Under the pieces are notes generated by a model that saw only the letters and a program-made list of their open reading frames with translations, searched no databases and was not told the DNA's origin. A stretch of DNA of 64,000 nt from Pelobates cultripes (lineage: Eukaryota > Chordata > Amphibia > Anura > Pelobatidae): contig OW240913.1 in assembly GCA_933207985.1 (NCBI GenBank), forward strand, positions 326,740,444 to 326,804,443, in the 5' to 3' direction. Below are positions 10,995 through 21,227 of this stretch, piece after piece (within the stretch, counting starts at the first letter, position 1; each line of letters starts with the position of its first letter). The translations under genes were made by a program, and so were the position numbers.

Positions 10995-11341
10995 AAACTT
11001 AAAGTCTAGATTTAAAAAAATAAGGGCATGAGAATACTAAAAACAGACAACAGCTCAAATGGTTTGTCCTTCGGTGGGTCCCCACTCAGTTCTCAAGGTG
11101 GTTTTATTTTGTGCCATTACATAGAGAACCTTGACTATTTGCATATCAGACTGATCCCACCAAAAAAAGACAGTCCAAATCCAAAATGCAGCTTGGCTCA
11201 CTCTGCAGAAGAGGTACTGGAACCCCAGATAACTGTTTTAGCCTTGTTAAGCGTCATCAGTGAGATATATCCAAGGCACAGTGAGCAAGGAGTCCATGTC
11301 TGGATTATTCTTTTACCTTAGGGATAAACTTAAAGTCTAGA
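10995..11341. repeat. 315-bp insert flanked by 16-bp direct repeats
   Basis: AAACTTAAAGTCTAGA occurs exactly at 10995-11010 and 11326-11341. The enclosed segment (11011-11325) lacks inverted ends and is likely a retroposed sequence with a target-site duplication. It contains an open 97-codon frame (11028-11321), but the translation resembles no family I know and is probably fortuitous. A short A-run sits at the left end, next to the direct repeat. Its identity is unknown; a SINE or processed RNA are options. Confidence 0.5.
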
Positions 11342-13496
11342 ATTAAGAAAATGGTATGTGTCTGTTTAAATGGGGGATAATGGAGGAAACTTATGGGTAG
11401 CATTTTGCAAAGAGGTAAGAGAGACAATGTATGCATTGTGGAAATATGCTTTGAACTCCCCAAATTAATACTGTTGAGAATCAAATGACACCATCATGTT
11501 TCAGAAGCACCAACTGGAATGGTTACTATTCTGGTAATATGTAACATATCTAAACATTCTTCAAACATTCAAGAAGGAAATATAGGCCTTGATTTTAATA
11601 TGCTATTCAAATGTGTTTGAAAAACTTTACAAATTATATATCTACAGAAGACTATAAATTTGTATTATTAAATCATTTGTAAAGCTTATTAAACCGAAGC
11701 TCTAGTGTCCTAGTGTCTAGTGTACAGGTTATTTACTAATGTTTTAATTGTCAAAAAATCTCATCGAATTTCAGTTTTAAACCACAATAGCTGAAAAGTT
11801 CTACAAGTTAATAAAATGTTCCACTTTCAATTCTAACTCCTCACATTTTGTATATACTTCCATATTTAAAAACACTAGTTTCAACAGAATACTAGAATAT
11901 TTACAATATGTTGATTGGCGAGAAGTTTTCTTAGGAAAAAAAAAACACGTGATAAATTGAATATATTTAAAGAAAATGTTTAAAAATACACACCTCTACA
12001 TATGCTATTAGAAACAGATCCAAATAAACACATTAAAACCATTATGGTTTAGAAAAGGACTCAGCCAAGTAATTAAAAAGTAAGAAAAATACATTTAAAA
12101 CATTTAAGCTAGATTTGTCATCAGCGCCATGTATAAAACACAAATATGCCAAAGAGAATTTTCAAAAGGGAAACAGCTGTGCTTAACTAGAAAATGACAA
12201 CTAAAAACATTTAAGCTAAATGTGTTATTGTCACCTCATTTAACATATAAGAATGCTAAAAATGTTTGCAAATGGACAACTGCATTGGAGAAACGGAAAA
12301 ATAAATAAAAGATAACTAAAGGAAAGTAGATGAAGCCCTGCAGAATTCTATTACTAAAAAATAAAATAAATAAAAATGTTGATCTATTAAATTCTGAAAT
12401 AAGTATATACATTGTTGAGGACCGCCAACAATAAAATGGGAAAGTGGGATTTATTTCTGGTCTCACTCATAATGAGACCTCATGTCTGGAGGCTCCCCCA
12501 ACCTTGTAGGATCCTACATAGACCTCAGTATTGTACTCTCACGTATGCATTGGCAAACAGTACTTATGCAGCTTATTTATTAAATGAAGCACCAGTAGCC
12601 AAAAAAGACCTAGTGAAGAAAATGGCGACGGCCACAATGGATTGCTTCAGTTAAGTGAACCTACCTTCCACTACATCTCTCAGCTACCTGACTGGGGATG
12701 TCACCTTCTGTGGTCTTTACAAAATATCCAAAGACACTCAAAAGTGACAGATTCTCTTTAATTATCTTTCTAAGCATGTTATGCATGTAGATGGTGTTAA
12801 TAATCTTATTCTTCTACTCTACTTCTTTTCTGATTTCTGTCAAAATAATATCTATTTTAAGTACTATAGGTTAACAGTTTTAGGACCAGTAACAATATAT
12901 GCCATCATTGAAATATTTTCTTCATTTCAAAATGGAATGATCTAATCAATTATTACCTTTTGGATCACTTGAGAAAGCACAGGGGCGAAACTGGTTGCGA
13001 CTATTCAGAAGGACTTTTTAATTGGCTTTTAATTCATTTTGTGTGGTATATCACAATAAATATTGTTTTTATCCTCAAAATTTTAAGTTTATTTTTTTTA
13101 TTTTTTTTATCCTACATTTATTTTATAATTTTAAAGGAGCCTCACCTGGGAACATCACAACATCTAACCTCTACTCATATATACCTCGGTGGGGATCATT
13201 CCACCCAAGCGGATGTCACTGAGCATAAGGTGCTCTTGAAATTGTGAGTAATTTTCATACTTTTCCACACATTTTTATTAGTTTGAAAAAGTGAGCACTA
13301 TATCCTGTTTTCATTCTTTCATATGCCGCTTTTTAATACTCTGGAATAAAAGTTCAATTGAAACTCAACTGCAGATGAATAAAAATGTTTAATACTGTCA
13401 CTTTAAGGATATTTGATTTTCTTTGATTTTAGGTATTTTGAATTTAACAATCTTCTGAAGCAATATGAATTGTAAATAATATCCCAAAAAGTTAAT
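11342..13496. other. AT-rich sequence, no gene recognised
   Basis: Contains poly-T/A runs near 13090-13130. The block 12950-13260 resembles PLE terminal regions of frogs, with GGGGCGAAACTGGTTG in a degenerate hammerhead-like setting and a polyadenylation-like AATAAA. There is no coding support, so this is not called as an element. Confidence 0.4.
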
Positions 13497-13804
13497 GAAG
13501 ATCCTTATTAGGATGGATTAACTCAGTCCAATGACTTCAGAAAGAACATTAAAGAAGGCAGATCCTGATAAGGATAGTTTAACACGGTCTGTAGACGTCA
13601 GCAGAAACATTAAAGCAAGCAGATCCTGATAAGGATAGTTTAACACAGTCCACAGACTTCAGCAGAAACATTAAAGTAAAGCAGATCCTGATTAGGATAG
13701 TATAACACAGTCCATAGACTTCAGCAGAAATATTAAAGTAAAGCAGATCCTGATTAGGATAGTATAACACAGTCCACAGACTTCAGCAGAAATATTAAAG
13801 TAAA
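13497..13804 (+). repeat. Minisatellite, five units of 61-62 bp
   Basis: Units start at 13497, 13558, 13619, 13681 and 13743. Each carries GCAGATCCTGATNAGGATAG and ACTTCAGCAGAAA-ATTAAAG. The word ATCCTNATNAGGAT inside each unit is a short palindrome. The first unit is the most diverged. Confidence 0.9.
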
Positions 13805-13851
13805 CATACATCAGCTGTGCAGGTTATTTCCAGTAAAGCAATCAGTATCAG

Positions 13852-13854
<3 letters not shown>

Positions 13855-13891
<37 letters not shown>
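13855..13891. repeat. (TA)n microsatellite
   Basis: An uninterrupted TA run of about 37 bp, soon after the 62-bp minisatellite. Confidence 0.95.
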
Positions 13892-13894
<3 letters not shown>

Positions 13895-15585
13895 CACAGA
13901 GGCTGACTTAAGTATTCCCTAGAATACCTCCAAATATCTGAAAGTATGAATTAAATAGTAATCCCAGAAAACTGGAGGACTTAGCTTGATGGCGGAAGCT
14001 GGCTATAAATGAAAGTCCTTTCCAGAATTGTGAAGATTGTAGTTCACCGAAAGTAATTAATTTGGGAATTAGAGATAAGCCTAGTCAAAGTCCGTTCCGT
14101 GTTCTGGGGGGTTGAGAAGCCAGCAAGGTTGGTAAGTGATTTCAAAGGTTCAGTAAACAACTAGCGAGTGAAGGAGCTCAGACGGCACTTGACAACTATG
14201 TGGAAACAAATTAATTGAGCAATTTCATATTGCCCACATCTTCTTTTTACCATGGAAGCGCGTGATGTCAGACGCATGGGCGGAGTTGGATCGGCAAAAA
14301 CCCGGAAGTCATAAAGGTGAATGCCGATCGCAAAGAATTGTTAGTGGAAATCATGACACGTTTCCACTGTGAACACTCGAAGAGTGGGGATTATACCACT
14401 TAGAGCCTTATCTAAGAGCTGATATGAGTGTATTATTTTTCTTCACATAATTGAGATATTTAACATACTGGTTTGCACTATTGGTCTTACTTTTCTGCTT
14501 ATATTTTACATGAGATGCCAATAACAGAACTCTCTACCTGAATCAAAACCCAATTTATTTTTTAATGCCAAGAAGGACCTTTGACTGATCTACACTAAAG
14601 CATCTCCTCCACAAAGGCTTATAGAAAGAAGACCCCTTTTTTTATTCCTCTGAGACTTTTTAAGAATATCTAAGTTATTTCTATCAGTTTTTGGTTTTAT
14701 AATATTTATATATATATATACTTGTTTCAATTTATACTTGGCACAAACTTGTTTTTTCTTGTTTTCTAATTAATTATTACTGCAGATCTGTATAGCGCTA
14801 CCATCACTAAATAAAGTGAATATTTTCGCATAGCAGCTACAATACATGATCCAGATTGAGCGTTTAAGTCACATGCTGTTAAATAATTAACATTTTGATT
14901 AAACTACAATATAATAGAGGAGTATTCAAAGCTACCACTGATTTATTTTCTAAACATGAAATACATAATAGAGTTTCTACTGTGGAAACAGATTAACTAG
15001 AAGTCTCAGAAACCAAAATAAACCAAAACCAAAAAAGAAATAACACAAGACCAGAAGGAGAGGCAGAAACAGTAGGCTTATGAAGCAAAATCAAATGTAT
15101 ATCGGAAACGCTATCCAAGAAATAGTAAAAAGTGCCTTTACTTGGGTTAAGGTGATTATCTGCTAAATGTTGCACCGAGTAATAGTATTGAGAAGTCCTC
15201 AAGTGCAATATATATATAAATATTACCCTTTAAAAAAAAAATTGAGGTGGACATGCATGAAGGTAGTATATTTTTGGAATGATGTTTTCACTCACATAAA
15301 ACAACTTCTCGGCTTAACGTTAAAGCCTGAACCCAAACTTATCCTCTTAAATGGTCCACCTACAATTACACAAATTCCCTGACCTGCACTGAGACTATGC
15401 CACAAGATATCCACTGCATCTAATACCTGCAGGTAGAAACAACAAACTGCTGACTTTAATTGATGGCAATCTGGAAAAGATGTCATCTATCCTGGGCAGA
15501 CTACCAAGTCACAAGAAAATATGGATATCATGTAAAGAATATTTGAGTTCAAAAGATAGATTTGATGGTGATTCTCTCTGATGTG
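13892..15585. other. Non-coding sequence up to the first gap
   Basis: The interval 14240-14340 is GC-richer and includes GCGCGTGATGTCAGACGC and ACCCGGAAGTCATAAAGG, followed by 'CACTTAGAGCCTTATC'. Similar words occur in the 3' region of PLE-1 (20570-21020), so this may be an old PLE terminal fragment. A TA-rich run lies near 14701-14721. No gene was seen. Confidence 0.4.
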
Positions 15586-15685
15586 NNNNNNNNNNNNNNN
15601 NNNNNNNNNNNNNNNNNNNNNNNNNNNNNNNNNNNNNNNNNNNNNNNNNNNNNNNNNNNNNNNNNNNNNNNNNNNNNNNNNNNNN
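15586..15685. other. Assembly gap (100 N)
   Basis: Exactly 100 N, a placeholder of unknown true size. It cuts the reverse transcriptase of the minus-strand PLE-1 copy; sequence on its left does not match the continuation of that gene seen in the plus-strand copy. Confidence 1.
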
Positions 15686-17098
15686 TTTTTAACCAGGGGG
15701 AAAAATGGCAGCTGTTTAGGTAGATATAATTGTTTACATCTACCGGTTTAAAAAAAGTTTTAGTTTTAATACTGTTATCTTCTATAAAAATAGTTAAATC
15801 TAAAAAATTAACACTTTCTTTGCTGTATTCTGTGGTTAATGTCACTCCCCAGTCATTTGTATTTAAAAAAGTTAAAAATGTTTTTAAAAGATCCACTGAA
15901 CCATTCCAGATTAAAAAGATATCATCTATGTACCGTTTATAGGAGACAAGGCTCGATCCCCATTCCAGATTATTGTCTATAAATTGTGATTCCCAGTAAG
16001 CCATAAATAGATTCGCGTAGCTTGGAGCGAACCTTGTCCCCATAGCAGTGCCAACTTTCTGTAGAAAAAATTCATTATTGTACCAGAAATAATTATTATG
16101 AAGGATAAGGTCTATTCCTTCCATAATAAAATTTATTTGTTCTTCTGGATAGACGTTATCCTTTTTGAGAAAAAATTCCACTGCTTCTAGCCCTTTCGTG
16201 TGTGAAATGATGGTGTAAAGGGAACTGACATCTGCCGTTACCAGGATGTAGTTGGGTTCCCATTGAATATGCTGTAATGTTTGTATGATGTTTAGTGTGT
16301 CCTTAAGATAATTTGGAGTTTTTTGAACCAGAGGTTGTAGACATTTGTCTAGGTATTCCGATAGCCTGCTGGATACAGAATCTATCCCTGAGACTATCGG
16401 TCTACCTGGAGGGTTGGTTAAATGTTTATGGATTTTGGGAAGATGGTAGAAGACTGGGATTTTTGGTTTAACAATGTTGATATATTTATATTCCTTTTCA
16501 TTTAATATTTCTATTTCCTTTCCTTTGCTTAATAAGTTATCGAATTTCTTTTTAATACTGATTGTTGGGTCTCCATTTAATTTTTGATATGTTACTGTGT
16601 CTTCTACTAATCTGAGTCCCTCTTTAAGGTAATCTTCCGTCTTCATAATAACAATCCCTCCACCTTTATCCGCTGGTTTTATAACCTTCTTTTTATCTTT
16701 CTGTAGTGTTTTCAGGGCTAGCCATTCTTCTTTACTCAAGTTCATATGTTTTTTATTCCTAGGTTTTATTTTATTAATGTCCTGCATTACTAATTTTTCA
16801 AAGGTGGTCATTTCTTTAGATATGAAATTATTCGGGAAAAAAGTGGATTTTGCTTTCAAGTCCGTGTGTATATATTTAGAGTTGTTAGTTGGATTAATTA
16901 ATTTCTCTGTTCTCATAAAACACTTTTTTAGGCATAATTGTCTTTTATATCTATTAAGGTCTATGAATATGTCAAACTTATTTAATGGTTGTGTGGGTAC
17001 AAATTTTAGTCCTTTGTTGAGGATTTTTTGTTGTGCTTTTGGTATAGGGTCTCCTGTTAAGTTAAAAATAATAGATTTGGTCTGGGTGATTACTTTAT
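15686..17098 (-). CDS. PLE-1 reverse transcriptase, minus copy (3' part lost in gap)
   Basis: PLE reverse transcriptases copy the element RNA at the insertion site and carry a C-terminal GIY-YIG endonuclease. The open frame starts just after the ORF1 stop, with SIIFNLTGDPI and GLKFVPTQPLNKF before the first in-frame ATG at 16916. It continues with KPADKGGGIVIMK (the DKG motif), LPKIHK and PPGRPIVSG, LVTADVSSLY (first catalytic Asp), GTAMGTRFAPSYANL and YKRYIDDIFLIW (catalytic YIDD). The gap removes the remainder. The frame is -1 relative to ORF1, whose TAA lies at the join, so expression could need reinitiation or frameshifting, or the ORFs were joined in the ancestor. No internal stop was seen. 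Confidence 0.85.
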
Positions 17099-18223
17099 TT
17101 ACCTTCCTAAGTGTCTTGCCTCCCCGAGTTCCTCTCCTCTTAAATTCCTTTGTCTTTTGGGGCGGGTATGCGGAGGTGAGGAGATGTCCTGAGGGGATTG
17201 TGCTCCTTTGTATTTGCCTTTTTGGCGTCCCTCCTGAAAAAAATCATCCTTGTCTTGTCTATCTTTTAAAGTGTCAAACCTATTTGAAGTGGTGATGTGG
17301 TTCCTATAAATTTCTTTTCTATTTCTAGTGAGGATTGGTGATCTCTCCCTACCTTTTCTTATTATATCATTTCTCTCCTGATCTTGTGTTTGTGTAATCC
17401 TTATAGGTTGTGTTTGTTGTGTGGGGAACCGTACGTGAGGTGATCTTGCTGTAAAGTGGTGTCTCTCATATGGTGATGTTTCTTGTCTTTGCCTTGAGTT
17501 TATCCTGTTTCTGTTGTGTTGGTTTCCCTGTCTAGCGACATCTGAATAGTTTTTAGTTGGTTGATACTGTGAATGCGCTCTGTTGTATTGTTGCCTAGAA
17601 TTTGCATATATTGGTGTATCTATGTGTCGCTTTTTTGTGGCATATGTGGTGACTTGATTGTTGTCATAATCGTATTTGTCGCTTTTGTATTTCTTTTTTT
17701 TAATTTGGATGGTTTCTGTTTCTGTTTTTTCTATTTGTTTTTGGATGTTTTTTGTAATTGTTTCATATTCCTCGGGAGATGTGTGATTTATTAGTAAATT
17801 TTGTGTCTCATTTATATCTTTATCTAGTTTTGATAGTGTGATTTTTCTTCTTTTTATTATCATTCTCATGGTAGTAAAAGAGAAATTTTCTAGCATCTCT
17901 TGCCATTCTTCTATGAACTCCTCCTCTCCTTTATCAAAAGTGGGATATTTATTATATCTCAATCCCCTAGGAGTGATTTTTTCTTTTAAATATTTTTCTA
18001 AAGTGGCTACTTCCCAGATAATACGAACTTCCTGGTTCATAGCTTTTGTTAGTTTGTATTGATAATCTTTAATGTTATAACTATTTGTTTGATTTTGAGT
18101 ATTTTGAATTAAGGTGGGAGCATCAAACATTGTGTCTGTGTTTGTACAATAATTTTTCCTTTTATCGAAAAGAGACATATTGAAAGAAGCTGCCTCCACA
18201 CCAATAAGGAGTAAGATACACAA
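17099..18223 (-). CDS. PLE-1 ORF1, Gag-like protein
   Basis: A 374-codon open frame. The first half is acidic/basic and helical-looking: TPRGLRYNKYPTFDKGEEEF, then a long charged stretch without proline (TLSKLDKDINETQNLL to QKQIEKTETETIQIKKKK) that should form a coiled coil. The second half is low-complexity, rich in Gln, Asn, Arg and Tyr, and strongly basic, suggesting nucleic-acid binding. The arrangement 'PRG-hh-PTh' plus coiled coil plus 'K(x)KKhK-D--DYD' is shared with ORF1 of PLE-2, although the sequences have diverged. The function is inferred to be RNA binding or particle formation, by analogy with retrotransposon ORF1/Gag. The start at 18223 is uncertain, as another in-frame choice may exist downstream. 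Confidence 0.7.
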   Translation of the reverse strand: MCILLLIGVEAASFNMSLFDKRKNYCTNTDTMFDAPTLIQNTQNQTNSYNIKDYQYKLTKAMNQEVRIIWEVATLEKYLKEKITPRGLRYNKYPTFDKGEEEFIEEWQEMLENFSFTTMRMIIKRRKITLSKLDKDINETQNLLINHTSPEEYETITKNIQKQIEKTETETIQIKKKKYKSDKYDYDNNQVTTYATKKRHIDTPIYANSRQQYNRAHSQYQPTKNYSDVARQGNQHNRNRINSRQRQETSPYERHHFTARSPHVRFPTQQTQPIRITQTQDQERNDIIRKGRERSPILTRNRKEIYRNHITTSNRFDTLKDRQDKDDFFQEGRQKGKYKGAQSPQDISSPPHTRPKRQRNLRGEELGEARHLGR

Positions 18224-18232
18224 CAGATTGAA

Positions 18233-18597
18233 TATATTAACAATAGGTGTGGAATATGTGGCGCTGAGTAATTAATGTGAATAGTGTATTTTAGCTGCTG
18301 TTTACACTCTGTGGGTACTCCTAAAAGCCCACCATACAAAGATAAACACCAAAAAAACAAAAAAGATTTCAGACCTAATAGGTGTTACCACCCTTTAGGT
18401 CTTCTATCTTTATGAGTGCAGCGCTGTATAGTGTGTAAAAACACAGTGAATTACCTGTGGTTCAAAGGCAATTATCCTTTATATTCTCCAATGTAATATA
18501 CATACAAAAGAAAACAGAAATATATACAGATAATTGTGCAGTATATCTATTACTTTAGTGAAGTGTTTAGTGGGTAACATATATATCTCCACTCACA
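18233..18597 (-). repeat. PLE-1 leader (5' pLTR part), left inverted repeat
   Basis: Reads on the minus strand as the leader of the ORF1-bearing copy. It is nearly identical, inverted, to 21228-21597. One clear difference is GCGCCACAT here against GTGCCACAT there. Confidence 0.85.
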
Positions 18598-20016
18598 GAT
18601 GTCAGTTCCCTTTACACCATCATTTCACACACGAAAGGGCTAGAAGCAGTGGAATTTTTTCTCAAAAAGGATAACGTCTATCCAGAAGAACAAATAAATT
18701 TTATTATGGAAGGAATAGACCTTATCCTTCATAATAATTATTTCTGGTTCAATAATGAATTTTTTCTACAGAAAGTTGGCACTGCTATGGGGACAAGGTT
18801 CGCTCCAAGCTACGCGAATCTATTTATGGCTTACTGGGAATCACAATTTATAGACAATAATCTGGAATGGGGAGCGAGCCTTGTCTCCTATAAACGGTAC
18901 ATAGATGATATCTTTTTAATCTGGAATGGTTCAGTGGATCTGTTAAAAACATTTTTAACTTTTTTAAATACAAACGACTGGGGAGTGACATTAACCACAG
19001 AATACAGCAAAGAAAGTGTTAATTTTTTAGATTTAACTATTTTTATAGAAGATAACAGTATTAAAACTAAAACTTTTTTTAAACCGGTAGATGTAAACAA
19101 TTATATCTACCTAAACAGCTGCCATTTTTCCCCCTGGTTAAAAAATATACCTAAAGCACAACTAATGAGAGTTCGTAGAAACTGCACTGATCAAAGCACT
19201 TTTGAGATACAGGCTATCAAAATTAAACAAGATTTCATGGAAAAGGGATACGAAGAAATCTCCCTCACAAACACTATAGAAGAAGTTAAAACCATGGAAA
19301 GAATCTCATTGCTAAAATACAAACCAAAAAGCAAAAATATAAATATAAATTGGCCATTTATTTGTAACTTCAACCAAGAAAGTCACAAAATCAAACAAAT
19401 AATAAACAAACACTGGCCCATGCTAAGGAACGATCCTATGTTATACTCTATACTACCAGAGAGACCAAAATTAGTATATAGAGGAGCTCCTAACTTAAAA
19501 CAAAAATTGACACATAATCATATCAAAGAAAACACATCTACCCCCTTTTTTCAAAAAGAAGGTTTTTTTGGCTGTGGACAGTGTCTAGCCTGTAGAAGCA
19601 CAAAAAGCACAAAAAGACACATCACAGAATTTTATGACACTAAAGGAGAGAAAAAATACAAGATACGCCAAATGATCACATGTTTTTTTAAGAGGGTTAT
19701 ATATATTTTAAAGTGTTCATGCAATTTATTCTATGTTGGTAGAACAAAACGTCCCCTACAAACACGAATAAATGAACACATTAGAAACATTAAAAAAGGA
19801 TATGATAAACATAGTGTCTCAGAACACTTTAGCCTAATACATAATAAAGATCCCCAATTTCTAGAATTTATGGCTATCCAGAAAGTCACACTTAACTGGC
19901 AAGGGGAAGATGAAATTAGAAAATTAGGAAAAATTGAAACAAAATGGATTTTTGATCTTAACACTTTGGCCCCTACAGGTCTAAATGCGGACTTTGAATT
20001 ATGCCATTTTTTATGA
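18598..20016 (+). CDS. PLE-1 RT/GIY-YIG protein, 5'-truncated plus copy
   Basis: Open from the truncation point (GAT = first catalytic Asp, then VSSLYTIISHTKGLEAV) to TGA at 20014-20016. Parts in order: RT palm with GTAMGTRFAPSYANL and YKRYIDDIFLIW; FLDLTIF; the thumb with PKAQLMRVRRN; a Cys-rich linker GFFGCGQCLACRS, typical of PLEs; and a GIY-YIG endonuclease (IYILKCSCNLFYVGRTKRPL, then R-NEH). The endonuclease nicks DNA at the target and the RT primes from it. No stop or frameshift was seen in this portion. There is no natural start codon because the copy is 5'-truncated. Confidence 0.9.
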   Translation, partial: DVSSLYTIISHTKGLEAVEFFLKKDNVYPEEQINFIMEGIDLILHNNYFWFNNEFFLQKVGTAMGTRFAPSYANLFMAYWESQFIDNNLEWGASLVSYKRYIDDIFLIWNGSVDLLKTFLTFLNTNDWGVTLTTEYSKESVNFLDLTIFIEDNSIKTKTFFKPVDVNNYIYLNSCHFSPWLKNIPKAQLMRVRRNCTDQSTFEIQAIKIKQDFMEKGYEEISLTNTIEEVKTMERISLLKYKPKSKNININWPFICNFNQESHKIKQIINKHWPMLRNDPMLYSILPERPKLVYRGAPNLKQKLTHNHIKENTSTPFFQKEGFFGCGQCLACRSTKSTKRHITEFYDTKGEKKYKIRQMITCFFKRVIYILKCSCNLFYVGRTKRPLQTRINEHIRNIKKGYDKHSVSEHFSLIHNKDPQFLEFMAIQKVTLNWQGEDEIRKLGKIETKWIFDLNTLAPTGLNADFELCHFL

Positions 20017-20559
20017 ACTAGATTACATATATATATATAAAATATACCAATTAACATCATCGTTTCTCATTGGGCCCATTTTGTTCAGCATCATTTCATT
20101 TAAGAATCCCCACTGCTTCAAATAAAGAATAATTACTTTTATACTAATTTTATACATTTAGAATGATTAGAACAAAAAATAGTTGGTATTTTAAAAATGA
20201 ACAAAAGGTGGAATATGTTCGCACAAAGAATGCACACTTTGAAACAAAAGCCACTTTTTCCACTGTGTTTATATTTGCATGTTTTTTATGTAAGAGACAC
20301 TATTACATATGATAAGAGATCAAATTGTATATAATCAAAGTCATTGCTCTTTAAAAATTAGAACACATATGGAGAAATGGAAGTATATAAGTAGGATGTT
20401 ATAAAGACACATTTTTTACAGATATGGCATATACAATAACATTTTACTACAATGTCTCTTCCCCTTTTTTTCCCTTATTTACATTGTAAACTGTATATGA
20501 GCCCAAGAGGGCTCTAATATGAACTGAATAAAATTCCCAGAACGGACTATATTTCCCAT

Positions 20560-20720
20560 AAAGAATCGGACGAAAACCGGAAGTGACGCGCTAGGCGCAA
20601 AGCACTCTGGAACCTGTAGTGCCGAAAAACCGGAAGTGACGCGACGGCATTTTAGCCGCGTCACATGACTCTTTTGATTGGAAGAAGACATTTTAGGCGG
20701 GATTTTGGACGCTTAAATTA
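20560..20720 (+). promoter_or_regulatory. GC-rich segment with repeated CCGGAAGTGACGCG boxes
   Basis: AACCGGAAGTGACGCG occurs near 20576 and again near 20632 with CGTCACATGACT close by. CCGGAAGT is the core recognised by ETS-family factors, and TGACGC resembles CRE-like sites. Position in the terminal repeat region of a PLE, upstream of the ribozyme-like motif, suggests promoter function. This is inferred from motifs only. Confidence 0.4.
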
Positions 20721-20743
20721 CAGAACATCAAGAGGACACTCAC

Positions 20744-20790
20744 AAGCTGACTGAGGAAGCTGTTTTTACCGGCGAAACGCGTTTTGGCTT
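20744..20790 (+). ncRNA. Hammerhead-ribozyme-like motif in PLE-1 3' region
   Basis: Core words CTGAGGA (20751-20757) and GAAA (20774-20777) are in the right order and spacing. Stem I: AAGCTGA (20744-20750) pairs with TTGGCTT (20784-20790), seven pairs including two G-U. Stem II: GCTG with CGGC, with one extra A at its base and a T-rich loop. Stem III would be very short (ACG with CGT, no loop), as reported for PLE hammerheads, which may act as dimers. The predicted cut is after T 20783 (triplet GTT). Activity is untested. Confidence 0.6.
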
Positions 20791-21227
20791 TTAAAGTGGA
20801 CTCATTATTTTTTCTGAACCACCAATACTTGAAATATTTTGTTCTTATCCAATTTTTTATTTTCTAGAAATATTTTTATACTGTTTTTATATACATTGTA
20901 ATAAATTCCCTTATTTTATACTATCCACTGTATCCAGTACCAGTGATTCCAGGGAAGGGGCAGTGTCACCCCACAAATTGACACTAGGCCTATACACTTA
21001 GAGCCAGTTACCAAAAGGCTCTAAATAAGGTGAGCACTTTAATTTTTATTTATATGAAAATATTACAAAAGGATGCTACACTTAGTTGGATAATCCTGTG
21101 TCTTTTATATACGCTGGGGAGAGGAAAATACACACAGAACCTGGAGAGAGGGGTCGTGTGATCTACCCTTAAAGACACAGACGCACGAAAGTTTAGAGCC
21201 TTATTCACTTGAAAAGGCTCTAAAAAA

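Noticed and set aside
12950..13260. Third hammerhead-like site (GGGGCGAAACTGG) in a PLE-like terminal fragment
   Set aside because: The first core word is damaged (CTTGAGA instead of CTGANGA) and there is no coding support, so it is at most a decayed relic.
13497..13804. Regularly spaced repeats considered as a CRISPR array
   Set aside because: The units are contiguous 62-bp tandem copies without unique spacers, in a eukaryotic genome.
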